A DNA stretch of 53,355 nt, taken from Actinomycetes bacterium. GTDB lineage: Bacteria > Actinomycetota > Actinomycetes > Mycobacteriales > Mycobacteriaceae. A program made the translations under genes and the position numbers. The stretch is from NCBI GenBank assembly GCA_023418505.1, contig JAEZZR010000009.1:1-53355 (forward strand), written 5' to 3'. Below the pieces are notes generated by a model. The model was not told the DNA's origin and did not search any database. It saw nothing but the letters and a program-made list of their open reading frames with translations. Below are positions 32,772-41,934 of the stretch, one piece after another. The number at the start of each line of letters is the position of its first letter. The first letter of the stretch is position 1.

Positions 32772-33743
32772 ATGAATCAGAGTGCAGATATTTCCAATAC
32801 CGACCACGCCCACCAACCCGCGCACCTTATTGATTTAGGTAGCAGCCGGCTGAGTGTGGCTCAGTTAGCGCAAGTCCGCACCGTGCTGGAGAGTGCAGAA
32901 GCTCACGACGGAGTAGAGCCCTTCGGCGAAGCTTTCCTCCGCGGGCTCGATCGCGATTCCGGCCACCGACACGTGTTGGCAGTAGCTGGCGACGGTGATG
33001 GCGGTAATGACGGTGATGACGGTGGTTCTGAAGTTGTAGTAGGGCTCGTCGCTAGCGACGGCGATGCCGCCGAATTAGCCGTCCACCCAGATTTCCGGGG
33101 ACAGGGCATTGGCGCCCAGCTGATCGCCGAAGTTGAAGGGACTCCGGTGTGGGCACACGGTGATACGCCGGGAGCGCAGGCGTTGGCGCGCCGGGTGGGG
33201 CGTCGTCGTACGCGAGAACTGCTGCAAATGACAGTTACTGGCGATGCATTGCAGAAATTAGCCGATCAGCCAGTAACTGCCGATGACGGCATTGCGATCG
33301 TGGATTACCCAGCGGCCACCCAACAGCTAGGGCAGGAAAGAGTCGATCAAGCGTGGGTGGACACCAACAATGAAGCTTTTTCTTGGCACCCTGAGCAGGG
33401 CGGTTGGGATCTAGGCAAGCTCAACGAGAGCCGCGATACCGCGTGGTACGACCCAGCAGGCGTGTTCTTTGCGCTCGATGCGGAGGCCATGCTCGGTTTC
33501 CACTGGACGAAATGGCACGCCGATGCAGAAATCCCTACCGGCGAGGTCTACGTCATCGGCCTTGCCGAGCGCGCACGTGGCAAGGGGCTCGGTTCGCGCT
33601 TAACGACGGCGGGCATCCAACACCTTATTAAATCGGCTGCCGAAGAAGTGCTGCTGTATGTCGAAGGAGACAACGAGTCTGCGGTGCGTACCTATAAGAA
33701 ATTAGGTTTCCAGATCAGCCGACGCGATGTGATGTACGGATAG
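32772..33743 (+). CDS. mshD: Mycothiol synthase
   Basis: A 323-residue acetyl-CoA:Cys-GlcN-Ins acetyltransferase, the last step in mycothiol synthesis, with two GNAT domains. The N-terminal domain has LAVHPDFRGQGIGAQLIAEV (about residues 95-115). The active C-terminal domain has YVIGLAERARGKGLGSRLTT (about residues 260-280) and VEGDNESAVRTYKKLGF. The family landmark FSWHPEQGGW lies between. Mycothiol replaces glutathione in Actinobacteria. A Gly/Asp-rich insertion (GDGDGGNDGDDGGSE) at about residues 73-87 is unusual. ATG 32772 with GGTGGGAG upstream. Confidence 0.95.
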   Translation: MNQSADISNTDHAHQPAHLIDLGSSRLSVAQLAQVRTVLESAEAHDGVEPFGEAFLRGLDRDSGHRHVLAVAGDGDGGNDGDDGGSEVVVGLVASDGDAAELAVHPDFRGQGIGAQLIAEVEGTPVWAHGDTPGAQALARRVGRRRTRELLQMTVTGDALQKLADQPVTADDGIAIVDYPAATQQLGQERVDQAWVDTNNEAFSWHPEQGGWDLGKLNESRDTAWYDPAGVFFALDAEAMLGFHWTKWHADAEIPTGEVYVIGLAERARGKGLGSRLTTAGIQHLIKSAAEEVLLYVEGDNESAVRTYKKLGFQISRRDVMYG

Positions 33744-33796
33744 CGCCCTAATTTCCCAGCGCACAGCCGATTATGTTGCCGAAAATGCATCGAGAA

Positions 33797-33814
33797 TTCA
33801 CTTACTGTTCACTT
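33797..33814. promoter_or_regulatory. Pho-box-like direct repeat upstream of pstS
   Basis: TTCACTT occurs at 33797-33803 and 33808-33814, an 11-base period with a 4-base spacer (ACTG). That is the geometry of PhoB/PhoP boxes, and the sequence resembles the actinobacterial direct-repeat unit GTTCACC. It lies about 105 bases before the pstS start codon. In C. glutamicum the response regulator PhoR activates pstSCAB under phosphate limitation. Confidence 0.6.
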
Positions 33815-33917
33815 GAATAACGCCTTTTAGACAACCAGCTTTCTTAACCTCTCCGGTGTACGAAAAACCATGGCGCGACCCATTGCGCCGCTTGTACCCC
33901 TGTATAGAGGAGCTGTT

Positions 33918-35006
33918 GTGCCTATTAATACCCGTCGTCGCGCTGCTGTTTTCGGTCTTGCCGCTGTTGCTGGTCTGACCCTTTCTGCCTGCTCTGAAGG
34001 TGGCTCCGCGGACGTTTCTGAAGTTGAAGGCGTCACTGAAACCACTGGTGAACTGCAAGGCGAGGGTGCTACCTCCCAGCAGCGCGCCATGGACTTGTTC
34101 GCCACCAAGTTTGAAGCCACTGGCTCCACCCTTTCCTATAACGCCACTGGTTCCGGTTCGGGACAAACTCAGTTCATCGCCGGCACCGTGGCGTTCGCTG
34201 GTTCTGACTCCCCGCTGAAGGACGACCAGATCGAACAAGCTGCTCAGCGCTGTGGTGGCAATGACGCTTGGCACCTGCCAATGGTGATCGGCCCAGTTGC
34301 TATTGCCTACAACCTCGAAGGCGTCGACGTTGCTCTAAGCCCAGCCGTGGTTGCCGAGATCTTCGACGGCAAGATCACCAACTGGAACGATCCACAGATC
34401 GCAGAGCTGAACGATGGTGTGGACTTGCCAGATCAGCAGATCACTGTGGTCTACCGTTCGGAAGAATCGGGTACCTCCGATAACTTCATGAAGTTCCTCT
34501 CCAGCGCGGCACCAGAGCAGTGGCCATACGAGGCTTCGAAGTCCTTCCCACAGGGCACCGGCACCGGCGCTAACGGTTCTTCCGGCGTGGTGGATCAGGT
34601 CGACGCCATCGAAGGTGCAATTACCTACGTGGAAGCTGGCTTCGCAGAGGATAAGGGTCTGGGCATTGCGAAGATGGACTTCGGCCACGGCCCGGTTGAG
34701 CTCAACGTCGAATCCGTGAACAAGGCGCTGGAAGCTGTGGAGTTCTCCGGCGAAGGCCACGACATGGTAGTTGACACCGACGCTCTGTTCGCGATGGACG
34801 AAGACGGCGCCTACCCGCTGGTACTGACCACCTACGAGCTTGTCTGCTCCGCTGGCTACGACGATCAGACCCGCGACCTGGTGAAGAACTTCTTCAAGAT
34901 CGTGCTGGAAAGCGCACAGAACCAGGAGCTGGAGGACTTGGGTTACATGCCTGTCGACGGTGACTTCAAGCAAAAGCTTTCCGACGCCGTAGACGCCATC
35001 CAGTAA
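33918..35006 (+). CDS. pstS: Phosphate ABC transporter, substrate-binding lipoprotein
   Basis: A 362-residue extracytoplasmic phosphate-binding protein. The N-terminus has Arg residues, a hydrophobic stretch and the lipobox LSAC with Cys25. Phosphate-contact blocks are YNATGSGSGQTQFIAGTV, FAGSDSPLKDDQ, VYRSEESGTSDNFMKFL and GTGTGANGSSGVV. Start chosen at GTG 33918, five bases after AGAGGAG; the in-frame ATG at 33870 lacks a ribosome site and would bury the signal peptide. First gene of pstSCAB, downstream of a Pho-box-like repeat. Confidence 0.94.
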   Translation: MPINTRRRAAVFGLAAVAGLTLSACSEGGSADVSEVEGVTETTGELQGEGATSQQRAMDLFATKFEATGSTLSYNATGSGSGQTQFIAGTVAFAGSDSPLKDDQIEQAAQRCGGNDAWHLPMVIGPVAIAYNLEGVDVALSPAVVAEIFDGKITNWNDPQIAELNDGVDLPDQQITVVYRSEESGTSDNFMKFLSSAAPEQWPYEASKSFPQGTGTGANGSSGVVDQVDAIEGAITYVEAGFAEDKGLGIAKMDFGHGPVELNVESVNKALEAVEFSGEGHDMVVDTDALFAMDEDGAYPLVLTTYELVCSAGYDDQTRDLVKNFFKIVLESAQNQELEDLGYMPVDGDFKQKLSDAVDAIQ

Positions 35007-35050
35007 TCCCAACTTCCTAATCAGCTAATTTTCACTTTTTGAGGAATACC

Positions 35051-36139
35051 ATGTCTGCTTCCGATCCATCTGCCACGGAGCCTATGGCTTCTGATGGCAG
35101 GGGCATGGTTGCTACCGACGATAGTCTTCGTCTCTCGGCAGCCCACCGCCCAGCCGGGCAAACTGTAGAGCAACAGTCAGGTAACCGAAACGGGCGCAAA
35201 GGTCCGATTGCTGCAGGCGCCGTTTCGCGCCCAGGCGACCGGATCTTCCGCACGCTGGCCGTGGGCTCGGCGTCGATGGTTACTGCGGCGATCATCGCAA
35301 TTGCGGTGTTCTTGCTCTACCGGGCATTGCCGGCACTGCAAAACAATGAGGCAAATTTCTTTACCTACACAGAGCGGTGGAATCTGTCGGATACCTCCGC
35401 GATGTATTTCGGTATTCCGAATCTCTTCCTCGTTACGGTCACGGTTTCCATTTTGGCGCTGCTCTTTGCCATGCCAGTGGCCTTGGGTATTGCAATCTTC
35501 TTAACCAGTTACGCTCCAAAGCGCCTGGTAAAGCCACTGGGCTACCTGGTGGATCTCTTAGCTGCGGTGCCGTCGATTGTCTACGGCTTGTGGGGCTTTA
35601 TGGCTTTAGGCCCTGCGCTTTCGGGCGTCTACGAATGGATCGCCGAGCACCTGGGCTTCATCCCACTGTTTGCCACCTACGCCAATTCGCCGGCTTTCGA
35701 AACCGGCCGCAACTTGCTCACCGGTGGCATCGTGCTTGCGATCATGATCTTGCCAGTGATTGCAGCAACTACACGCGAGGTTTTCATCCAAACCCCACCT
35801 GGCCACATCGAAGCTGCTTTAGCTTTGGGAGCCACCCGCTGGGAGACCGTAAAAATGGCCGTGCTGCCATTTGGCCGTTCGGGTTATATTTCAGGCTCGA
35901 TGTTGGGCTTAGGCCGTGCGCTCGGAGAAACGATGGCGTTGTACCTGGTGATTTCTCCGTCGAGTGCTTTCCGCGGATCGCTTTTCGACGGTGGTACCAC
36001 CTTCGCAACCGCCATCGCGAATGCTGCACCCGAATTTAATGACGACCTCAAAGCAGGCGCCTACATGTCTGCCGGATTGGTGCTGTTCTTGCTCACCTTC
36101 GTGGTGAACTCCGCAGCCCGCATGATTGCAAAGAGGTAA
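35051..36139 (+). CDS. pstC: Phosphate ABC transporter permease PstC
   Basis: A 362-residue inner-membrane permease with six expected membrane segments. The PstC core is visible (FFTYTERWN, LVDLLAAVPSIVYGLWGF, and the EAA loop with EAALALGATRWETVKMAVLP that docks on PstB). The first about 65 residues are a polar, Ser/Arg-rich cytoplasmic extension. ATG 35051 with GAGGAA upstream. Forms the channel with PstA. Confidence 0.94.
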   Translation: MSASDPSATEPMASDGRGMVATDDSLRLSAAHRPAGQTVEQQSGNRNGRKGPIAAGAVSRPGDRIFRTLAVGSASMVTAAIIAIAVFLLYRALPALQNNEANFFTYTERWNLSDTSAMYFGIPNLFLVTVTVSILALLFAMPVALGIAIFLTSYAPKRLVKPLGYLVDLLAAVPSIVYGLWGFMALGPALSGVYEWIAEHLGFIPLFATYANSPAFETGRNLLTGGIVLAIMILPVIAATTREVFIQTPPGHIEAALALGATRWETVKMAVLPFGRSGYISGSMLGLGRALGETMALYLVISPSSAFRGSLFDGGTTFATAIANAAPEFNDDLKAGAYMSAGLVLFLLTFVVNSAARMIAKR

Positions 36140-36146
36140 AAACCCA

Positions 36147-37031
36147 ATGACTATGGCACAGACTTTTACCCCAATTAAGAAGTCGCGGAAAACCAAAGAT
36201 CAGGTTTCTACCGTTGTGATGTACAGCGCGATGTTCATCGCTTTAATCCCGTTGGTCTGGGTGCTGTACGAATTGGTCAGCCGTGGCGTTCCATCGTTGT
36301 TGTCCTTTAGCTGGTGGAGTACCTCGCAGATGGGTGTGACGGCCGGCAGTAACGCCGGCGGTGTTGCCCATGCGATTGTGGGCACCTTGGTGCAAGCGCT
36401 GGTGACCACGGCAATCACAGTTCCGGTAGGCATCTTCGTTGCCATCTACCTGGTGGAATACGCCGCTGATTCGCGCCTGGGCAAGATCACCACGTTCATG
36501 GTGGATATTCTCTCTGGCGTTCCTTCGATTGTGGCTTCGCTGTTCATTTACTCCATGTGGGTTGTGATGTTCGGCATGAGCCGCTCTGGCTTCGCTGTCT
36601 CACTGGCACTAGTACTTCTCATGCTGCCAATAGTGATTCGCAATACCGAAGAGATGCTGCGAGTGGTGCCACATGATCTGCGCGAAGCTTCCTATGCGCT
36701 AGGTGTGCCCAAGTGGAAGACCATCGCAAAAATCGTGTTGCCTACCGCGTTATCCGGCATTGTCACCGGTGTGATGCTGGCTGTGGCACGCGTGATGGGT
36801 GAATCCGCGCCGATGCTGATTCTGGTTGCTACCTCGCGCATCATCACTTGGGATCCATTCGGACAGTCCCAGTCCTCACTGCCACTATTCATGCTGGATA
36901 TGTATAAAGCCGGCAACACGGGCGCTGCCTTCGACAAGATGTGGGGCGCTGCCTTAACTCTGGTGCTGATCATCGCCGTTATCAATATTGCTGCGCGGGT
37001 GATCTCCGCGAAATTCTCTGTCAAAAAGTAA
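36147..37031 (+). CDS. pstA: Phosphate ABC transporter permease PstA
   Basis: A 294-residue permease, partner of PstC. Seen: IYLVEYAADSRLGKITTFMV, DILSGVPSIVASLFIYSMWV, and the EAA loop LREASYALGVPKWKTIAKIV. Start at ATG 36147, seven bases after pstC, with AGAGGT overlapping the end of that gene; a second ATG two codons later is also possible. pstB follows after 18 bases. Confidence 0.94.
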   Translation: MTMAQTFTPIKKSRKTKDQVSTVVMYSAMFIALIPLVWVLYELVSRGVPSLLSFSWWSTSQMGVTAGSNAGGVAHAIVGTLVQALVTTAITVPVGIFVAIYLVEYAADSRLGKITTFMVDILSGVPSIVASLFIYSMWVVMFGMSRSGFAVSLALVLLMLPIVIRNTEEMLRVVPHDLREASYALGVPKWKTIAKIVLPTALSGIVTGVMLAVARVMGESAPMLILVATSRIITWDPFGQSQSSLPLFMLDMYKAGNTGAAFDKMWGAALTLVLIIAVINIAARVISAKFSVKK

Positions 37032-37049
37032 ACAGGTAAAAGGAAAATT

Positions 37050-37826
37050 ATGGCCAAGCGTCTTGACCTTAAAGATGTCAACATTTTCTACGGCGATTTC
37101 CACGCGGTACAAAACGTCAATCTCGCGGTGCCACCCAAGTCCGTGACGGCGTTCATTGGCCCCTCCGGTTGCGGTAAATCCACCGTATTGCGTTCGCTGA
37201 ACCGAATGCACGAAGTAATTCCGGGTGCCTATGTGAAAGGTCAAGTGCTTCTCGACGGAGAGAACATCTACGACCCCAAAGTAGATCCCGTATCCGTACG
37301 CAACACCATCGGTATGGTTTTCCAGAAGGCCAATCCGTTCCCCACGATGTCTATCGAGGACAATGTGGTGGCTGGCCTAAAACTCGCCGGTGAGCGCAAT
37401 AAAGCGAAGCTGAAAGAAGTAGCCGAAAAGTCGCTGCGCGGGGCGAACCTGTGGGATGAAGTGAAAGATCGTTTGGATAAGCCGGGCGGTGGGCTCTCGG
37501 GCGGTCAGCAGCAGCGTCTGTGTATTGCACGCGCCATTGCCGTAGAGCCAGAAGTGTTGCTGATGGATGAGCCTTGTTCGGCACTGGATCCAATTTCCAC
37601 CCTGGCAATTGAAGATCTGATCCACGAGCTAAAAGAACAATTCACCATTGTGATCGTGACGCACAATATGCAGCAGGCAGCGCGTGTGTCGGATCAAACT
37701 GCCTTCTTCTCTTTGGAAGCAACCGGCAAGCCCGGCCAGCTAGTAGAAGTAGGCACTACAAAGAAAATCTTCGAGAATCCCGATAAGAAGGAAACCGAAG
37801 ATTACATCTCTGGCCGTTTCGGCTAA
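37050..37826 (+). CDS. pstB: Phosphate ABC transporter ATPase PstB
   Basis: A 258-residue cytoplasmic ATPase. Walker A is GPSGCGKST, the Q-loop lies in GMVFQKANPFP, the ABC signature is LSGGQQQRLCIARAIA, Walker B is VLLMDEPCSALDP, and the switch His is in IVTHNMQQAARVSD. The PstB-specific FGRF-like end (ISGRFG) is present. Completes pstSCAB; only 11 bases separate it from the convergent phoU. Confidence 0.96.
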   Translation: MAKRLDLKDVNIFYGDFHAVQNVNLAVPPKSVTAFIGPSGCGKSTVLRSLNRMHEVIPGAYVKGQVLLDGENIYDPKVDPVSVRNTIGMVFQKANPFPTMSIEDNVVAGLKLAGERNKAKLKEVAEKSLRGANLWDEVKDRLDKPGGGLSGGQQQRLCIARAIAVEPEVLLMDEPCSALDPISTLAIEDLIHELKEQFTIVIVTHNMQQAARVSDQTAFFSLEATGKPGQLVEVGTTKKIFENPDKKETEDYISGRFG

Positions 37827-37837
37827 AGGCCGGCGCC

Positions 37838-38566
37838 CTAGAAATCGAAGTGGCGCTCCAGGTGCTCGAGACGACGACGAATCGAGTTGCGCTCTTCCTC
37901 GGACTCCAGCTTGTTTAGGTAGTCGTCGCGCTTATGGCCAGTAGCCAGGTACACCACGCGGGCGGCTACCTCTACTAGATGATCGGCATAGCGCTCGAAA
38001 TAACGGCTGAGCAGCGTGATGTCCACGGTCTGCGCGGGGGTATTTTCCGAGTTTGCCGACGTCGTTAGCGTAAACAAGTGCGAGTGGATGTCGTCGATGC
38101 CGTCGTCGTCGTTATTAGCCTTTAAAGCCAACTGCACGTCGTAATCAATCAACACCTGGCGCACATCCAGCGTCATTTGATCGGAAACGCGCGCCATCTC
38201 GCGGAAGTAACCTTCCACAGCTACTGGCAACGCTCGGTGTGGGTAGCGGCGGCGCGCGACGCTTGCGATGTGTACCGACAGCGCACCCATGCGCGCAATA
38301 TCTTCCACAATGTAAATCCCGGAGACCACCTGGCGCAGGTCGCCAGCAACGGGAGCCTCGCGGGCGAGCAGATTGAACGCGCGATCCTCGGCATCGCGGC
38401 GCAACTCGTCCAGACGATCAATGCTGGACAAGACAGTTTCCGCGAGGTTGGTATCGGCCTCAAAGAGAGCTTTACAAGCATTTCGATGCATGCTGTGCAC
38501 ATGGTCGCACATCACGATCAAACCGTGGGCGAACATGTCGATTTGTTCTCTATAGGCACTGCGCAT
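37838..38566 (-). CDS. phoU: Phosphate transport regulator PhoU
   Basis: A 242-residue all-helical protein made of two three-helix PhoU repeats. It starts MRSAYREQIDMFAHGLIVMC, with metal-binding-type acidic motifs in each repeat (LDELRRDAEDRAF in the first, DHLVEVAARVVY in the second). PhoU restrains Pst and the phosphate two-component system when phosphate is plentiful. Here it is convergent to pstSCAB rather than the last gene of that operon, so it can be expressed separately. Confidence 0.92.
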   Translation of the reverse strand: MRSAYREQIDMFAHGLIVMCDHVHSMHRNACKALFEADTNLAETVLSSIDRLDELRRDAEDRAFNLLAREAPVAGDLRQVVSGIYIVEDIARMGALSVHIASVARRRYPHRALPVAVEGYFREMARVSDQMTLDVRQVLIDYDVQLALKANNDDDGIDDIHSHLFTLTTSANSENTPAQTVDITLLSRYFERYADHLVEVAARVVYLATGHKRDDYLNKLESEEERNSIRRRLEHLERHFDF

Positions 38567-38691
38567 AGTTCGAGCTTATTCGTGAAAAAAGAAAAACGCG
38601 CGCTGAAGGATGCGGATTCGGAAGATTTTTACCAAGAGTTAACTTCAGCGCTGTCTGTGATTCGTACGGGGTTCATTTACTGGATTCGCTA

Positions 38692-38730
38692 GAGCGAAAA
38701 ACGGTGGAGCGAAAAACGGTGGAGCGAAAA
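38692..38730. repeat. 15-bp tandem repeat between phoU and dusB
   Basis: GAGCGAAAAACGGTG is repeated at 38692-38706 and 38707-38721 and begins again at 38722-38730. It lies just beyond the dusB stop. It is a slippage-prone short tandem repeat with no clear function; the copy number may vary between strains. Confidence 0.85.
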
Positions 38731-38732
38731 CC

Positions 38733-39935
38733 CTAGCCACCCGAGTGCATGATGTCCGCACCTTCCGGAACCGTATCGTCTTCCGGATCATCCAGCCAGC
38801 CTTCTGGCAACACAACTTTCGCGGGCGATCCTTGGCGGCCGCGTGCGCCGTCGGCGTCGTCAGGCAAAGCTGCGGCGAGTTCTCCGTCGTAAAGCGGTTC
38901 TAGAATCGCGTCCAACTCTGCCAGAGTGCCCACGCGCGAGAGATTCCGGCGCACCTCGGAGCCGGCAGGGTAGCCGCGCAGATACCAACTGATGTGCTTG
39001 CGCAGGTCGCGGCAGCCTTTCGTCTCGCCCTCGTGCTGTGCAAGCAACTCTGCATGACGACGGATAATGCCTGCCACCTCGCCGAACGTCGGCGGCTGCG
39101 GCACCTCAAGACCGCGCAATTCACAGGCGAGCTCCGCGAAAAGCCACGGGCGACCCAAGCAACCACGGCCAACGACAACGCCATCGCAACCCGTCTGATT
39201 CATCATCGCGCGAGCATCGGAGGCAGCGAAAATATCGCCGTTGCCCAGCACTGGAATATGGGCAAAGCCAGAATCGACCATGTGCTGCTTTAACGCGGTG
39301 ATCTGCGACCAATCAGCCTCGCCCGAGTACCGCTGAGCGGCAGTGCGCGCATGTAGAGCTACCGCGGCAGCGCCTTCTTCGGCAGCGATGCGCCCGGCAT
39401 CGAGGTGGGTATGGTGATCGTCGTCGATGCCAACGCGGAACTTCACCGTTACTGGAATGTCGGTGTCCTCCACGGCGCGCCGGGCAGCGGCCACGATCTG
39501 GCCGAATAGACGGCGCTTGTAGGGCAGGGCAGAGCCGCCACCTTTGCGCGTGACCTTCGGAACCGGGCAACCGAAATTCATGTCGATATGATCGGCCAGA
39601 TTTTCCTGGGCAACCATGCGCGCAGCTTCGTACGTCCACTTCGGATCAGTGGTGTACAGCTGGAGGCTGCGTGGGTTTTCGTCGGGAGCAAACGTGGTCA
39701 TGTGGAGCGTCTTTTCGTTGCGCTCTACCAACGCACGCGCGGTGACCATCTCGCAGACATAAAGGCCAGAAACGGTACCTACCCGGCTGAGCTCCTGCTC
39801 GCGGCACAACGTACGAAACGCCACATTGGTTACGCCAGCCATCGGTGCCAGTACGACGGGCGAGGCCAAATCAAACGGACCAATACGCAAGTTGCTTCCA
39901 GGAGCGGGTGCCATGCCTTCACGGGTAGAAATCAC
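38733..39935 (-). CDS. dusB: tRNA-dihydrouridine synthase (DusB family)
   Basis: A 400-residue FMN enzyme reducing uridines in the D-loop of tRNA. Seen: VVLAPMAGVTNVAFR (FMN site), DMNFGCPVPKVTRKGGGSAL with the catalytic Cys, VKFRVGIDDDHHTHLD, ALHARTAAQRYSG and VLGNGDIFAASDA. The C-terminal about 40 residues are an acidic extension. The GTG at 39935 and an ATG seven codons in (39914) are both possible starts, and neither has a good ribosome site. Fittingly, the next feature upstream is a tRNA gene. Confidence 0.92.
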   Translation of the reverse strand: MISTREGMAPAPGSNLRIGPFDLASPVVLAPMAGVTNVAFRTLCREQELSRVGTVSGLYVCEMVTARALVERNEKTLHMTTFAPDENPRSLQLYTTDPKWTYEAARMVAQENLADHIDMNFGCPVPKVTRKGGGSALPYKRRLFGQIVAAARRAVEDTDIPVTVKFRVGIDDDHHTHLDAGRIAAEEGAAAVALHARTAAQRYSGEADWSQITALKQHMVDSGFAHIPVLGNGDIFAASDARAMMNQTGCDGVVVGRGCLGRPWLFAELACELRGLEVPQPPTFGEVAGIIRRHAELLAQHEGETKGCRDLRKHISWYLRGYPAGSEVRRNLSRVGTLAELDAILEPLYDGELAAALPDDADGARGRQGSPAKVVLPEGWLDDPEDDTVPEGADIMHSGG

Positions 39936-40037
39936 AGGCGCTATTGTTCCATCGCAGCTGGAAACAGAAAAATTGGTTAAATGCTTCTCACTCGGTTAAA
40001 GTGTTTTCTCGGCTGTATCGTCAAAATATAGCCAACC

Positions 40038-40110
40038 GGGCCTCTAGCTCAGATGGTAGAGCTGCGGACTTTTAATCCGTAGGTCGTGGGTTCGATCCCC
40101 ACGGGGCCCA
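40038..40110 (+). tRNA. tRNA-Lys (TTT)
   Basis: A 73-base cloverleaf. The acceptor arms GGGCCTC and GGGGCCC pair with one G-T. The D-arm is AGCTC...GAGCT. The anticodon arm GCGGA-CTTTTAA-TCCGT has anticodon TTT. The T-arm is CGTGG-GTTCGAT-CCCACG-like with the GTTCGA core. The 3' A is followed by C and a T-run (CTTTTTTT), which probably ends transcription; CCA is not encoded. Confidence 0.96.
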
Positions 40111-40120
40111 CTTTTTTTAT

Positions 40121-40145
40121 GCCTAAATCGGGGGTTACCTTAGGC
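40121..40145. other. Hairpin after tRNA-Lys
   Basis: GCCTAA (40121-40126) and TTAGGC (40140-40145) pair around a 13-base loop, following the T-run behind the tRNA. It could add to termination, although the T-run is on the wrong side for a rightward intrinsic terminator. Confidence 0.3.
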
Positions 40146-40187
40146 AGAAGGAAAAGTACTTTTCAGGGGAATCGGAGTAAGCTAGAC

Positions 40188-40202
40188 CACAGTTTTACTG
40201 TG
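40188..40202. promoter_or_regulatory. Palindrome upstream of the sugar porter
   Basis: CACAGT-TTT-ACTGTG is a perfect six-base inverted repeat with a 3-base centre, 111 bases before the start codon. It could be an operator for a local regulator. The half TGTGA that follows recalls the GlxR (CRP-type) half-site, but the spacing does not fit TGTGA-N6-TCACA. Confidence 0.4.
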
Positions 40203-40313
40203 ATAGTTTTTCTTTACTCTGTATTTTTGCTCGCCGAAGGCGTTGCACTCGGGTACTACTAGTTGGGCTCCACCTTTGCAGCGCATGAGCGCGGGATGTT
40301 GTCAGGAGACCTC

Positions 40314-41798
40314 ATGACCTCTCACTCGAAACCTCCCCACCGTGGCAAAGGCAGTAGCGTCGCCAAACCCACGAAGCCCGATCCCACTCAAACTGGACGT
40401 AGCGTCGTCCTGATTGCCTCGGTGGCAGCGCTCGCTGGCTTTTTGTTTGGCTACGACTCCGCGGTGATCAACGGTGCCACCGAAGCCATCCGCAAAGATT
40501 TCCAAGTGGGCTCCGGCCCCTTAGGCTTCGCTGTTGCCTCTGCTCTAATCGGTGCAGCTGTCGGTGCATTCTTCGGTGGGCGCCTCTCCGACCGCATTGG
40601 CCGCATCGCTGTGATGAAGATTGCCGCCACGCTGTTCGCCGTATCGGCTATCGGCTCCGCTTTGGCGCCGGGGATTGTCTCACTAGTGATCTTCCGCATC
40701 GTCGGCGGTGTGGGCATGGGTATTGCCTCGATCATCGCGCCGGCTTACATCGCCGAAATCGCTCCCGCACACATTCGCGGACGCCTGGGATCGCTGCAGC
40801 AGTTAGCTATCGTCGTTGGCATCTTCCTCTCCCAGTTGGTGAATAAGATCCTTGCCGATACTGCTGGTGGCTCCACGGAACCGTCGATGTTCGGCCTCGA
40901 GGCCTGGCGCTGGATGCTGCTGATCGAGCTCGTCCCGGCCGTGATGTACCTCGTCGGCACCTTCCTCATCCCAGAATCACCGCGCTACTTGGTAGCTGCG
41001 CACCGCATTCCGGAGGCACGCCATGCTTTACGACGGGTTGTCGGCACAGACACCATCGAGCTGACTATCGACCGCATCCGCACCTCCCTGCACGGCGAAC
41101 GCAAACCAACGTGGTCGGACTTAAAAGGCCCAGCACTGGGTATTAAACCGATCGTGTGGATTGGTATTGCGCTTGCTGTATTCCAGCAGTTCGTGGGCAT
41201 CAATGTGGTGTTCTACTACTCGAATACGCTGTGGCAGTCGGTGGGCTTTGCGGAGTCTCAGTCGTTCCTGATCTCACTGATTTCGTCGATTGTCAACGTT
41301 GCGGTGACCTTGGTGGCAATCGCCTTGGTAGACAAGATTGGCCGTAAGCCACTACTGCTGATTGGTTCGGCGGGTATGACGGTTTCGCTGGTAACCGTGG
41401 CTGCTGCTTTTAGTGCCGCCGACGTCATCGATGGCGTGCCACATCTGGGTGACTTTGCCGGCCCAATTGCGCTGGTTGCTGTGAACCTGTTCGTGATCTT
41501 CTTCGGCATGAGCTGGGGTCCGGTGATGTGGGTGATGCTGGGCGAGATGTTCCCGAACCGTGTGCGCGGCGCTGCACTGGCTATCGCTGGCTTTGCCCAA
41601 TGGATTGCGAACTTCGTGGTCACTCAGACGTTCCCAATGTTGGCGGATCTCTCGCTGGTAGTGGCATATGGCCTCTACGCGGCGTTCGCTGCGATCTCGC
41701 TGTTTTTCGTCTGGCGCTTCGTCCCAGAGACCCGTGGCATGGAGCTCGAGGACATGCCGGAAGGTCGCGTGGTTACCGCTGGTGAAGCGCTGAAGTAG
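40314..41798 (+). CDS. Sugar porter (MFS), possibly inositol/hexose type
   Basis: A 494-residue H+-coupled sugar transporter with 12 membrane segments. The sugar porter signatures are clear: GFLFGYDSAVINGA (TM1), GGRLSDRIGRIAVMK (motif A after TM2), PAYIAEIAPAHIRGRLGSLQ, QQFVGINVVFYYSNTLW in TM7, and RFVPETRGMELEDM at the C-terminal end (PETRG). It resembles IolT- or XylE-like porters; the sugar cannot be read from sequence. Start at ATG 40314, six bases after AGGAG; upstream in-frame ATGs lack this. No sugar catabolic gene is adjacent. Confidence 0.9.
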   Translation: MTSHSKPPHRGKGSSVAKPTKPDPTQTGRSVVLIASVAALAGFLFGYDSAVINGATEAIRKDFQVGSGPLGFAVASALIGAAVGAFFGGRLSDRIGRIAVMKIAATLFAVSAIGSALAPGIVSLVIFRIVGGVGMGIASIIAPAYIAEIAPAHIRGRLGSLQQLAIVVGIFLSQLVNKILADTAGGSTEPSMFGLEAWRWMLLIELVPAVMYLVGTFLIPESPRYLVAAHRIPEARHALRRVVGTDTIELTIDRIRTSLHGERKPTWSDLKGPALGIKPIVWIGIALAVFQQFVGINVVFYYSNTLWQSVGFAESQSFLISLISSIVNVAVTLVAIALVDKIGRKPLLLIGSAGMTVSLVTVAAAFSAADVIDGVPHLGDFAGPIALVAVNLFVIFFGMSWGPVMWVMLGEMFPNRVRGAALAIAGFAQWIANFVVTQTFPMLADLSLVVAYGLYAAFAAISLFFVWRFVPETRGMELEDMPEGRVVTAGEALK

Positions 41799-41844
41799 CG
41801 CGAACAGAAAAGCGCGCTGAGTTCCTAGCGCCCCGACGCAAAAG

Positions 41845-41876
41845 TAATCCCTCCAGTTCGAAAACTGGAGGGATTA
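41845..41876. terminator. Strong terminator between sugar porter and fadD
   Basis: TAATCCCTCCAGTT-CGAA-AACTGGAGGGATTA is a perfect 14-pair stem with a four-base loop between two convergent genes. Flanks are A/T-rich on both sides, so it can work in both directions. Confidence 0.85.
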
Positions 41877-41934
41877 TCTAATTTGCCTAGCCGGCGTTGC
41901 AGGTTAGCTAACGCTTAACCTAGCCGGCAGGAGC

